Source: DATLHO01 sp035539855 (GTDB taxonomy: Bacteria > Bacteroidota > Ignavibacteria > OLB7). Taken from it: 64,000 bases of DNA. Below, in pieces: positions 44,008 through 52,047 of the stretch. Where the stretch lies: the NCBI GenBank assembly GCA_035539855.1, contig DATLHO010000169.1, forward strand, positions 38,787-102,786. The letters are read 5' to 3'. Both the position numbers and the translations under genes were made by a program. Position 1 is the first letter of the stretch. Each line of letters opens with the position of its first letter. The notes beneath the pieces were generated by a model. It saw only the letters and a program-made list of their open reading frames with translations, did not search any database and was not told the DNA's origin.

Positions 44008-44803
44008 GCTCGCCGGCGACCGCCGCGGCGATGCGCTCGGGGTCGCGTCCGTTGACGAGCTGGAACTGCTTGACGAGTCGTGCATTGGTCAGGAGATCCG
44101 GAAGAACCTCGTCGAAGGGGAGGGTCTTGAGGTTGCGGCGCTTGAGCTCCTTCGCGCCGATCGAATCGATGAACGACGCGTTGCCGTTGAGCTTGGGATC
44201 CTCGGTGTACAGGCCGTCGACGTCCTTGACGAACGTGACGGTCTTGGTGCCGAAGCACTCGCCGAGGATGAAGCAGCCGGCGTCGGTGCGATGCGGCGGG
44301 ATGCGTCCGACTCCGGGAGGATGCTCCCAGAGCGAGTACGGCGGCACGCCGTTGAAGATGACGCCCGGCGCCGAGTGGATGAACAGCGGAAGCAGGTGGC
44401 CGAAGATCTCCGGCGGGATCGCGACGACACCGTACTGCGACAGCAGCGTGCCGAGGATGTGCGCGTTGCCGAGCGCGTCGGCGACGGACACCTGCGCGAG
44501 CACGCCGACGGGCAGCCCGAGGTCGATGCCGATCGACCAGACGTGTCGGCTGCGGACGCCGCCGCCGACGCCGAGGATGAGCTTCTCGCTCTCGAGCAGC
44601 CGCGCGAGCACGTCGACGACCGGATAGGTGAGCGCCTTGCCCTGATCGATGATCGAGCGGCCGCCGATCTTGATGATGTGCGCATTCGGAAGCATGCGCA
44701 CGACCGGCGACTCAGTACGCGCCATCACCTGCTTATCAAGCAGGCTCTCGCGCATCAACATCGAATTGACATGATGCCGCGAATCAACAGGTATATCAGC
44801 CAT
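43979..44803 (-). CDS. mosA: Molybdenum storage protein subunit, MosA-like
   Basis: A 274-residue amino-acid-kinase-fold protein related to the Azotobacter molybdenum storage protein. It has IIKIGGRSI (43-51), GVGGGVRSRH (78-87), GRIPPHRTDAGCF (166-178), FVKDVDGLYTEDP (191-203) and the C-terminal GEHVGTIVYAD. MoSto subunits are UMP-kinase relatives that form a hexameric cage and deposit polyoxomolybdate using ATP. Similarity to UMP kinase alone would not settle it; the pairing with a sister gene upstream and the mod genes does. Fifty-two bases separate it from mosB. Alpha/beta naming is tentative. Confidence 0.8.
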   Translation of the reverse strand: MADIPVDSRHHVNSMLMRESLLDKQVMARTESPVVRMLPNAHIIKIGGRSIIDQGKALTYPVVDVLARLLESEKLILGVGGGVRSRHVWSIGIDLGLPVGVLAQVSVADALGNAHILGTLLSQYGVVAIPPEIFGHLLPLFIHSAPGVIFNGVPPYSLWEHPPGVGRIPPHRTDAGCFILGECFGTKTVTFVKDVDGLYTEDPKLNGNASFIDSIGAKELKRRNLKTLPFDEVLPDLLTNARLVKQFQLVNGRDPERIAAAVAGEHVGTIVYAD

Positions 44804-44855
44804 GAAAGTAAAGCCAGTTGCGAATGAGAATTCCCAGTCCCTTAGTCCCTATCCG

Positions 44856-45677
44856 TCAATCCGCCGAAATAATCGTCCCCACTTCTTCGCCTTCTAGCGC
44901 CCGCGTGAGGTTTCCGGGAACGAGCCCGTTGATGATCTGGATCGACCGGCGGCTCTCGGCGTTCTCCATGAGATCGAGCACGGCGCGCTCGACGACGACA
45001 TCGTCGAGGTCCATCTCACGAAGCTCGCCGAGCGTGATCTTCGGGATGAACTTCGCGTGCTTCTCCTTCTTCGGATCGGCCGTGTACAGTCCGTCCTCGT
45101 CCTTGACGTAGATCATCGAGCGCGTGCCGAAGACCTCGCTGATGAGGTAGCAGCCGGTGTCGGTGCGATGCGGTGGGATGCGTCCGATCTCGGGGTTCTT
45201 CTGCCAGAAGGTGTACGGCGGCATGCCGAAGAAGACGACCGCGCCGCGCTCGGCGAGGTACAGCGGAAGCTGTGGGAACTGCACCGGCTCGATGAACGGG
45301 ATGCCGTGCTTCGCCAGCAGGTAGTGCAGCATGCGCGCGTTCTGCATGCTCACGAACGTGCCGAGCACGCTGAGCACGCCGGTCGGCATGCCGAGGTCGA
45401 TCCCGACGCTGTATGCGTGGCGCGCGCGCGTGCCGGCGCCGGTGCCGATGATCATCTTGTGCCGGCCGAGATTCGCGACGATCTCATCGATGATCGGGAA
45501 CACCGCGCTGCGGCCGCGATCGATGAAGCTCTGTCCGCCGATCTTCACGACGTTGGCGTTGGGGAGAATCTGCAGGACCGGATGCTCGTTGGTGCGCGCG
45601 AGCAGCTCGAGATCGGTGATGTTACCGTCGACGAGCGCGCGACCGAGGTCGGTCAGGACTTCGTTCTGCATGGACAT
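44856..45677 (-). CDS. mosB: Molybdenum storage protein subunit, MosB-like
   Basis: A 273-residue MoSto-type subunit very like what I recall of Azotobacter MosB. It shows VVKIGGQSFIDRGRSAV (43-59), IGTGAGTRARHAYS (77-90), GRIPPHRTDTGCYLI (165-179), YVKDEDGLYTADPKK (190-204), IPKITLGEL and GLVPGNLTRALEGEEVGTII (251-270). The last segment is a strong family signature. It is the first gene of the eight-gene minus-strand cluster. Expected role: with MosA, an ATP-driven cytoplasmic store of molybdate or tungstate. The start is the ATG at 45677, two codons before a second ATG. Confidence 0.87.
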   Translation of the reverse strand: MSMQNEVLTDLGRALVDGNITDLELLARTNEHPVLQILPNANVVKIGGQSFIDRGRSAVFPIIDEIVANLGRHKMIIGTGAGTRARHAYSVGIDLGMPTGVLSVLGTFVSMQNARMLHYLLAKHGIPFIEPVQFPQLPLYLAERGAVVFFGMPPYTFWQKNPEIGRIPPHRTDTGCYLISEVFGTRSMIYVKDEDGLYTADPKKEKHAKFIPKITLGELREMDLDDVVVERAVLDLMENAESRRSIQIINGLVPGNLTRALEGEEVGTIISAD

Positions 45678-45745
45678 ATTGGTTGAATGTGCTGGGACCG
45701 AAACAGGGGCGAGGTTCTGCGCGCAGGGGGAGGGCGGCAAGACTC

Positions 45746-45753
45746 GCAATTTA
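45746..45753 (-). promoter_or_regulatory. Candidate -7 box TAAATTGC upstream of mosB
   Basis: On the minus strand TAAATTGC lies just after the methyltransferase stop and 68 bases before mosB. It matches TANNTT and ends TTGC, as the candidates before icd and gltA do. No -33 TTG is present at 20 bases. Confidence 0.35.
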
Positions 45754-45754
45754 G

Positions 45755-46546
45755 TCACTGATGTCGCGTTCGGATCGCATGGAGCTCGAATAATTCCTCC
45801 TGTACGATCTCCAGGTCGATGTCGCCGTAGCGCCCGCGCGCCCATCGCTCGACCTCGTCGAGGACCGCGCTCTTGACGTCGTCGGGCAGCACGAGAGCGC
45901 CGAGCCCTTCCTTGCCGCGCCACGACGCGATCGATTCCGCCGGAGAGTGCACGGTCAGCCACCGCGAGGCGACGCTCGGCTCGGCTGCGAACGCGCCGCG
46001 CGCGACGAGCGCTTCGAACACGCGCGCGGTGTGGTCGTCGTGACTGCGCGCGTCGAAGCCGTGCTCGCGCAGGGTTCGTCGCATCTGCCGTCGCATCTCG
46101 GACTTCACGGAGTCTTTGGGACGCCGCACCTTCCCGACGATGAGCGATCCTCCGGGGCGAAGCACGCGCTCGAGCTCCGCGACGACGTGCTCCGCGGCCA
46201 TGTGGTGCAGCGCGCGGGCGCAGAAGACCAGGTCGATCGAGCGATCGTCGGCCGGCCAGCGCTCGTTGCCGTCGGCGACGACGAGCCGCGCGCGCAGTCC
46301 AGCCTGCTCGACCTTCGCGCGGACGACCGCCAGCATCTCCGGCGAGCGATCGAAGCCGGTGTACTCGACCGCGTCCTCGAGCAGGTGGATCGTGATCAGA
46401 CCGGTGCCGACGCCGGGCTCGAGCACGGTGGTGCCGGGCGTCAGAGGGACGATCGTTTCGATCATCATGGCGACGTCGAGGGCGGCTTCCTCGGGGATGC
46501 CGGCGCGGTCGTCGTAGTTGGGGGCCTGGTCGTTGTAGAGCATCAA
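45755..46546 (-). CDS. Class I SAM-dependent methyltransferase
   Basis: A 263-residue methyltransferase with the SAM loop VLEPGVGTGLITIHLL (41-56), then YTGFDRSPEMLAVVRAKVE, the acidic VADGNERWPAD, and VFCARALHHMAAEHVVAELE with LRPGGSLIVGKVRR. No substrate domain is recognised; the C-terminal 90 residues are helical. It lies on the same strand as the mos/mod cluster, 77 bases upstream of mosB, and may be separate given the promoter-like box in the gap. Its own start is preceded at once by the palindrome at 46565. Confidence 0.82.
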   Translation of the reverse strand: MMLYNDQAPNYDDRAGIPEEAALDVAMMIETIVPLTPGTTVLEPGVGTGLITIHLLEDAVEYTGFDRSPEMLAVVRAKVEQAGLRARLVVADGNERWPADDRSIDLVFCARALHHMAAEHVVAELERVLRPGGSLIVGKVRRPKDSVKSEMRRQMRRTLREHGFDARSHDDHTARVFEALVARGAFAAEPSVASRWLTVHSPAESIASWRGKEGLGALVLPDDVKSAVLDEVERWARGRYGDIDLEIVQEELFELHAIRTRHQ

Positions 46547-46564
46547 GGAGACCTCACCCCCCGG

Positions 46565-46590
46565 CCCCCTCTCCGAATTCGGAGAGGGGG
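46565..46590. repeat. 26-bp perfect palindrome
   Basis: CCCCCTCTCCGAATTCGGAG continues symmetrically to 46590, with flanking ACCTC and GAGGT that extend the symmetry. Elements with this C-run/G-run design recur in intergenic regions of many GC-rich genomes. It lies 18 bases upstream of the methyltransferase start, in a 280-base gap without a gene. It could be a REP-like element or a divergent terminator. Confidence 0.6.
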
Positions 46591-46825
46591 AGCGGAGGTG
46601 TCGCGGTTGTTGTCGGGAGCGCTTTTGCTGCGCCGCAGCTGCGCTGCGGCGGGCGCTGCATGCGGCGGCGCTGCGCGAGGCGGGGAAGATAGAGGTTCGC
46701 GTTTGATGGTGGGGTGGTTGTGCGGCGTTGTGAATGCGGCATGCGGCGCTTGCGGGGTCGTTGCGTCGTGCGCCCGGGACGTCTAGTTTGTCTGCGATCC
46801 TTCCTTCCAGTTATCGATCCGTTCG

Positions 46826-49636
46826 ATGAGTGTTCGACTCGCCTTAGCCGGCGCGTGCCTGATGGCGTGCGTCGCGATGTCTCTGTCCGCCCAGACGGTT
46901 TCGAAGCCGCGGAGCGCATCGTCTCCTGGCGCATCGTCGCGGGGCGCGTCGTCGCGGAGTGCGGCGGCGCCGGCGGTGCGGTTCGATCGCGCGGCGCTTG
47001 CGATTCCGTATACGACGTTCGTGCTCGACAACGGGCTGACGCTCATCGTGCACGAGGACCACAGCTCGCCGATCGTGTCGGTGAACACGTGGTATCACGT
47101 CGGCTCGCGCAACGAGCGGCGCGGGCGCACGGGCTTCGCGCATCTGTTCGAGCACTTCTTCTTCAACGGCTCGGAGCATTATCCGCACGGCTTCCGCGAG
47201 GCGATGGATGACCTCGGCGCGAGCAATCGCAACGGCACCACCAACAAGGACCGCACGAACTTCTACGAGGATGTTCCCGTCGGCGCCCTCGAGCGCACGC
47301 TGTACCTCGAGGCCGATCGCATGGGATTCCTCGCGGCGACGCTGTCGGAGGCGATGCTCGAGCGCGAGCGCGGCGTCGTCAAGAACGAGATGCGCCAGGG
47401 GGAGAATCGTCCGTACGGGCGTGTCGGCCGCGAGATGGATGCGCTGATGTATCCCCACGCGCATCCGTATTCCTGGTCGACGATCGGAAGCATCGAGGAT
47501 CTCGAAGCCGCGCGGATCGACGACATCAGGGAGTGGTACCGCAGCTACTACGGTCCCAACAACGCGGTGCTGACGCTTGCGGGCGACATCACGCCGGAGC
47601 GTGCGCTGGAGCTCGTCCGCAGGTACTTCGGAGACATCCCGCCGGGTCCGCCGCTGTCGCGTCTGGACCAGTGGGTGCCGCGCTTCGATCGGAACATCCG
47701 CCAGCGCATGGCCGACCGCGTTCCGCAGGCGCGCATCGTTCGCGCCTACCACGTGCCCGGCTGGGGCGACGACGATCTGGGACGCCTGACGCTGTTCGCC
47801 AGCGTGCTGTCGGGCTCGAAAAGCGCGCCGCTCGATCGCCGGCTCGTCCACGAGATGGGGCTTGCGACCGCGGTCACCGCCAGCGTCTCCGATGGAGAGA
47901 TCGCGGGACTTTTCCGCATCAGCGCGACCGTGCGCGAGGGCGTCGATCCCGATATCGTCGAGCGTGAGATCGATGCCGTCGTCTCGGCGCTCATCGACGC
48001 GGGACCGACGCCCGTCGAGCTCGCGCGCGCGCAGAGCCGGATCATCGCCGGCGTCGTCCGCGGCAACGAGAAGCTCGCGTCGCGCTCGAACATCCTCAAC
48101 GAGAGCATGACGTTCGGCGGATCTCCCGACGCGTGGCTCGACGACCTCGAGGTCATCGCGCGCAGCACGCCCGCGGACGTGCGGACCGCGGCGCGGCGAT
48201 GGATCGGCGAGGCGCACCACGCGACGATGCTCGTCGTGCCGCACGGCGAGCGCCGCGCGGCCGAGCGGCTCGTCGATCGATCGCAGCTACCCACCATCGG
48301 CGAGCCTTCCGAGGGACGCTTCCCGCCGGTGCAGCGCGCGCGCCTGGGCAACGGACTCGAGGTGATGCTGCTGGAGCGCCACTCGACGCCGATGGTCCGC
48401 ATGGCGCTCGCGGTCGGCGCGGGCTCGGCGAGCGATCCGGCGTCGCGTACAGGCATCGCCTCGCTGGCGCTCGAGCTGCTCGACGAGGGCACCGCGACGC
48501 GCAGCTCGTTCGCGATCACCGATGAGCTCGCCGCGCTCGGAGCCGAGATCACGAGCGCGAGCGGTCTCGACGTCTCGACCGTGCGCCTGGGCACGCTCAG
48601 TGCGAGCCTGCCGCGCGCGCTCGAGCTCTACGCGGAGATCATCCGCGCGCCGTCGTTCCCCGAGGCGGAGCTCGAGCTGCAGAAGCGACGGACGATCGCG
48701 GCGATCGAGCAGCAGCGCGCCGATCCGACCTCCGCGGCCATGCGCCTGCTGCCGGGGCTCGTCTACGGTCCGAGCCATCCCTATGGACAGCCCGCCGGCG
48801 GCATCGGCTACGAGTCGACCGTCGGGGCGCTCACGCGCGAGCACCTTCGCGAGTGGCACCGCGAGCGCTTCCGTCCGAACAACGCGACGCTCGTCGTCAC
48901 CGGCGACGTGACGATGGCCGCGCTCGTGCCGATGCTCGAGCGCGTCTTCGGCGACTGGCAGAGCGGCGATGCGCCCGTCGTCCCGATCGGGCCGGCAGCC
49001 GGAACGGCACGCGGCAGGATCTTCCTGATCGATCGTCCCGGAGCTCCCCAGTCGGTGATCGTCGCCGCGCACGCGACCGATCCGATCGGCGCCGACGACG
49101 ACATCGCGCTCGAGATCGCGATGCGCACGTTCGGCGGCATTGCGACGTCGCGGCTCAACCGCAATCTCCGCCTCGAGAAACACTGGAGCTACGGCGCGTT
49201 CGGCGGCGTGCGCGCGACGCGGGGACCGCGGATGTTCTCGGTCGTCGCGCCGGTGCAAACCGACAGGACGAAGGAGGCGATGGCCGAGGTCGCGCGCGAG
49301 ATCGCAGCGATCGCGGGCGAGCGGCCGATCGTCGGCGAGGAGCTCGCCAGCACGATGCGCAACGTCACGCTGCGCCTGCCCGCGCGCTTCGAGACGCTCG
49401 CCGACCTCGAGCGCGCCGGACTCGAGCTGGTACTGTTCGGGCTGCCCGATGACTACTGGTCGGGCTATCCGGAGAAGGTCCGTGCGATCGGCGCGCCGGC
49501 GCTCGATGCCGCCGCGCGCCGGCACGTGCGTCCGTCGGAGCTCGTCTGGGTCGTCGTCGGCGATCGCGCGACGATCGAACAGGGCGTGCGCGAGCTCGGG
49601 CTCGGGGCCGTCGAGATCGTCGGCGAGGTTCCGTAG
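46826..49636 (+). CDS. M16 family zinc peptidase (processing-peptidase type)
   Basis: A 936-residue exported insulinase-family protein made of two M16 halves. The signal peptide (1-23, ending SLSAQ) is followed by a Ser/Ala-rich linker encoded by a 15-bp tandem repeat. The first half has the inverted zinc motif HLFEH (His106, Glu109, His110) in TGFAHLFEHFFFNG, a downstream Glu in RERGVVKNEM, and GENRPYGRVG. The second half (about 500-936) keeps the fold but lacks HxxEH. It is one long polypeptide, as in bacterial M16 pairs fused together. It likely degrades peptides in the periplasm. Confidence 0.92.
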   Translation: MSVRLALAGACLMACVAMSLSAQTVSKPRSASSPGASSRGASSRSAAAPAVRFDRAALAIPYTTFVLDNGLTLIVHEDHSSPIVSVNTWYHVGSRNERRGRTGFAHLFEHFFFNGSEHYPHGFREAMDDLGASNRNGTTNKDRTNFYEDVPVGALERTLYLEADRMGFLAATLSEAMLERERGVVKNEMRQGENRPYGRVGREMDALMYPHAHPYSWSTIGSIEDLEAARIDDIREWYRSYYGPNNAVLTLAGDITPERALELVRRYFGDIPPGPPLSRLDQWVPRFDRNIRQRMADRVPQARIVRAYHVPGWGDDDLGRLTLFASVLSGSKSAPLDRRLVHEMGLATAVTASVSDGEIAGLFRISATVREGVDPDIVEREIDAVVSALIDAGPTPVELARAQSRIIAGVVRGNEKLASRSNILNESMTFGGSPDAWLDDLEVIARSTPADVRTAARRWIGEAHHATMLVVPHGERRAAERLVDRSQLPTIGEPSEGRFPPVQRARLGNGLEVMLLERHSTPMVRMALAVGAGSASDPASRTGIASLALELLDEGTATRSSFAITDELAALGAEITSASGLDVSTVRLGTLSASLPRALELYAEIIRAPSFPEAELELQKRRTIAAIEQQRADPTSAAMRLLPGLVYGPSHPYGQPAGGIGYESTVGALTREHLREWHRERFRPNNATLVVTGDVTMAALVPMLERVFGDWQSGDAPVVPIGPAAGTARGRIFLIDRPGAPQSVIVAAHATDPIGADDDIALEIAMRTFGGIATSRLNRNLRLEKHWSYGAFGGVRATRGPRMFSVVAPVQTDRTKEAMAEVAREIAAIAGERPIVGEELASTMRNVTLRLPARFETLADLERAGLELVLFGLPDDYWSGYPEKVRAIGAPALDAAARRHVRPSELVWVVVGDRATIEQGVRELGLGAVEIVGEVP
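46914..46958 (+). repeat. Three 15-bp in-frame tandem repeats
   Basis: Three nearly identical 15-base units (46914-46928, 46929-46943, 46944-46958), core GCGCATCGTCGCGGG, encode GASSR-like steps in the linker after the M16 signal peptide. Confidence 0.8.
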
Positions 49637-49714
49637 GGCGACGGGCATGGAGAATCCACCGCGCGTGACGAGATTGGATCTTCGGATCGTTCAACGACCA
49701 ATGCAATCCCTCCC

Positions 49715-50095
49715 ATGAACGCGTTCATCATTCTGGCCGCCGCGCTGCTCGTCATCGGCTGCGCCGGCCCCAAACAGGACTCGTCGGCCGGCGCCGCCTC
49801 CAACGGTGCGACCACGAGTCAGCCATCGGCATCGAAGCCCGTCTACGTCGACGTGCGCACGGCCGAGGAGTACGCCTCCGGTCATGTCGCCGGCGCGATC
49901 CACATCCCGTACGACGAGATGCCCGCTCGCTGGCAGGAGCTCGAGCCCTACCGTGACTCGAGCCTCGTCCTCTACTGCCGCAGCGGCCGTCGCTCCGGCA
50001 TCGCGATCGATGTTCTCGAGGAGAAGGGGTTCAAGAAGCTGGAGAACGGCGGCGGCATCGACGACCTTCGGAGCCAGGGCGTCGCCGTCGAGTAG
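49715..50095 (+). CDS. Rhodanese-like lipoprotein
   Basis: A 126-residue lipoprotein with lipobox VIGC (Cys16) and a linker to about residue 40. A single rhodanese domain follows, with active-site Cys88 in LYCRSGRRSG, and VDVRTAEEYASGHVAGAIHIPYDEM upstream in the fold. The CRSGxR loop is intact, so sulfur transfer is plausible in the periplasm. It follows the M16 gene by about 80 bases. Confidence 0.88.
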   Translation: MNAFIILAAALLVIGCAGPKQDSSAGAASNGATTSQPSASKPVYVDVRTAEEYASGHVAGAIHIPYDEMPARWQELEPYRDSSLVLYCRSGRRSGIAIDVLEEKGFKKLENGGGIDDLRSQGVAVE

Positions 50096-50143
50096 GGCAC
50101 GGCCGGCTCGCACTCATTCGCAACGACACAGCATCACACTCGC

Positions 50144-50518
50144 ATGGCTAAGCCCGTCGACTTCGACGCGACCTTCGCGCGCCTTCGCACGATCCTCGAG
50201 CCGCACGCCAGCCGGCTGGTCGTCGTGCACGACACGCCCGACAACTACTACCTCGACACCCGGCACGTGATGCCCAACGGCCAGCCGCTGTTCTTCGGCG
50301 GCGTGCGCCGCGGCAGGAACTACGTGAGCCTGTACCTGATGCCGGTCTACGTGAAGCCCGAACTGCTCGACGGCATCTCGCCCGAGCTCCGCAAGCGGAT
50401 GCAGGGGAAGTCGTGCTTCAACTTCAAGGCCCTCGACGACGAGCGGGCCGCCGAGCTCGAGCAACTCGCGGCGGCGGGGATGGAGGTGTATGAGCGAGAG
50501 GGGTACGTCGGCTCTTAA
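50144..50518 (+). CDS. DUF1801-like (YdhG-type) protein
   Basis: A 124-residue small alpha/beta protein: FARLRTILEPHASRLVVVHD, GGVRRGRNYVSLYLMPVY, then LLDGISPELRKRMQGKSCFN and FKALDDERAAELEQL. The last segment matches the conserved core of frataxin-like DUF1801/YdhG proteins. It has no signal peptide. It lies 48 bases after the rhodanese gene and before a repeat element. Confidence 0.65.
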   Translation: MAKPVDFDATFARLRTILEPHASRLVVVHDTPDNYYLDTRHVMPNGQPLFFGGVRRGRNYVSLYLMPVYVKPELLDGISPELRKRMQGKSCFNFKALDDERAAELEQLAAAGMEVYEREGYVGS

Positions 50519-50535
50519 CCGCGAGAACGCGATCA

Positions 50536-50648
50536 CGTCATCCTCACGGAGCGAAGCGAGTGGGGATCTTTCTTCCGCGGTAGCGGTACCGGCCGGCACG
50601 GCTACCGCCGAAGACGGATCCCCACTCGCTTCGCTCGTGAGGATGACG
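50536..50648. repeat. 113-bp inverted-repeat element (MITE- or REP-like)
   Basis: Arms 50536-50568 (33 bases) and 50617-50648 (32 bases) pair completely except for one extra G. An inner stem (CTTCCGCGGTAGC with GCTACCGCCGAAG) fills the middle. The whole can fold into one long hairpin. The outer arms hold GAGCGAAGCGAGTGGGGATC, a motif I know from dispersed repeats in other genomes. It lies in the 279-base gap after the DUF1801-like gene; no transposase is nearby. Confidence 0.8.
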
Positions 50649-50729
50649 GGCGCGGCCCGAATGAGGAGGGGAGGAGCAAGCCCAGCAATAAGATTCTCCC
50701 GTGCCTACCCATCCAACTGTATCATCCCG

Positions 50730-50737
50730 TATCTTTG
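50730..50737 (+). promoter_or_regulatory. -7 box TATCTTTG
   Basis: A perfect match to TANNTTTG (the same octamer as at 16250), 60 bases before the start at 50797. The -33 region has no TTG. Confidence 0.5.
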
Positions 50738-50796
50738 CGCCGCTCCGGGGGTTTATCATCCGCCGGGCATTCCCAGGTGAAGCAGGCTCCGACACT

Positions 50797-51252
50797 ATGG
50801 CCAATACCAGCACGATCGAAACACTGACTGCGCCGCCGCTCGAAGCGACCGGGCCGGCAAACGAACCCTGGCTCGGCGAGCTCGAGTCCGACATCGCCGC
50901 CGAGCAGCAGCGGGCCGCCGCGGCCAACGCCCTGCGTCTGATCAACGAGCCGGTGTACACGCACGTGACGTGGCGGGTGAAGCCGGGCCGCCACGCGGAG
51001 TTCATCGCCGCCTGGAACGTGCTCGGCGATCTCTTCGCGAAGCTTCCGCAGCCGCCGATCGAGGTCACGCTGATCCGTCGCGCCGACGACGAGAGCGTCT
51101 TTCATTCGATCGGATCGTGGCGATCGCTCGCCGATGCGCAGGCCGTCAGCGACAGCGCCGCGGCGATCGATGCGGTCGCGCGGCTCTCCGAGCTCTGCAG
51201 CGAAGGCGAGCCGGCGGTCTACGAGGTGGTACGCCGCGTGACGCCCCAGTGA
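50797..51252 (+). CDS. ABM-like (dimeric alpha-beta barrel) monooxygenase family protein
   Basis: A 151-residue protein with an N-terminal helical extension (about 1-50) and an antibiotic-biosynthesis-monooxygenase-like domain: PVYTHVTWRVKPGRHAEFIA, WNVLGDLFAKL, IEVTLIRRADDESVFHSIGS, then WRSLADAQAVSDS. The ferredoxin-like pattern is clear; the substrate is not. An AGGTGA site lies upstream of the ATG at 50797, and a -7 box precedes it by 60 bases. Confidence 0.65.
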   Translation: MANTSTIETLTAPPLEATGPANEPWLGELESDIAAEQQRAAAANALRLINEPVYTHVTWRVKPGRHAEFIAAWNVLGDLFAKLPQPPIEVTLIRRADDESVFHSIGSWRSLADAQAVSDSAAAIDAVARLSELCSEGEPAVYEVVRRVTPQ

Positions 51253-51271
51253 CGACGCAGCAGGACGACGC

Positions 51272-52015
51272 ATGAGCCGACATCCGCTGGTAGGCTGCGC
51301 CGGGTGGAACATTCCCCGCGACGAGCGGGCGCGCTTTCCCGAGGAGGGATCGCACCTCGAGCGCTATGCCGCGCGCTTCACCGCCGTCGAGATCAACTCC
51401 TCGTTCTATCGTCCGCACCGCCGCACGACGTACGCCCGATGGGGCGAGTCGGTGCCGGAGGGATTCCGTTTCTCGGTCAAGATGCCGAAGGCGATCACGC
51501 ACGAGCAGAAGCTCCGCGGCGTCGAGTCGCTGCTCGATCCGTTCCTCGAGGAGTGCACCGGCCTGGGCGCGAAGCTCGGCTGTCTCCTGGTGCAGCTCGC
51601 GCCGAGCTTCGTCTTCGATCTCGAGGTCGTCGGCGAGTTCTTCGAGATGCTCCGCGAGCGCACCGACGTCACGGTGGCCTGCGAGCCGCGCCATCGCTCG
51701 TGGAGCGCGATGGGCGCCGACGACCTGCTGACGACGCTGCGGATCGCGCGCGTGATGGCCGATCCCCTGCGCGTGCCGGGGGCCGAGGATCCGGGGGGAT
51801 GGACGGGAACGATCTACTACCGGCTGCACGGCTCGCCGCGCACCTACTGGTCGTCGTACGACGACGAGTTCCTCGAGACGATGGCGCACCGGATCGAGGA
51901 GGATCTCGCCGACGATCGCGACGTCTGGTGCATCTTTGACAATACCGCGCAGGGAGCGGCGACGACGAACGGCCTCTGGCTGCTCGATCGCCTCGCGCAC
52001 GGCGCGTCAGAGTAG
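51272..52015 (+). CDS. DUF72 (YecE-like) protein
   Basis: A 247-residue protein matching DUF72: LVGCAGWNIP, the run AVEINSSFYRPHRRTTYARW, GFRFSVKMPKAITHEQKL, LVQLAPSFVFDL, then YYRLHGSPRTYW and WCIFDNTAQGAATTNGLWLL. These are TIM-barrel-like proteins of unknown function. It follows the ABM-like gene by 19 bases, so they may be cotranscribed. Confidence 0.9.
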   Translation: MSRHPLVGCAGWNIPRDERARFPEEGSHLERYAARFTAVEINSSFYRPHRRTTYARWGESVPEGFRFSVKMPKAITHEQKLRGVESLLDPFLEECTGLGAKLGCLLVQLAPSFVFDLEVVGEFFEMLRERTDVTVACEPRHRSWSAMGADDLLTTLRIARVMADPLRVPGAEDPGGWTGTIYYRLHGSPRTYWSSYDDEFLETMAHRIEEDLADDRDVWCIFDNTAQGAATTNGLWLLDRLAHGASE

Positions 52016-52047
52016 ACCCTGCGCATCTCACCCGAACGAGCGACCTC

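Noticed and set aside
43979..45677. Uridylate kinases (pyrH) as an alternative call for the two mos genes
   Set aside because: The PPHRTD, VKDxDGLYT and VPGNLTRAL segments, the tandem arrangement and the mod genes downstream fit MoSto better; one pyrH copy in an operon with frr or tsf would be expected for UMP kinase.
45678..45760. A molybdenum-cofactor riboswitch or ModE-type operator before mosB
   Set aside because: The 80-base leader is too short for the riboswitch fold and I see no TATAT-type inverted repeat.
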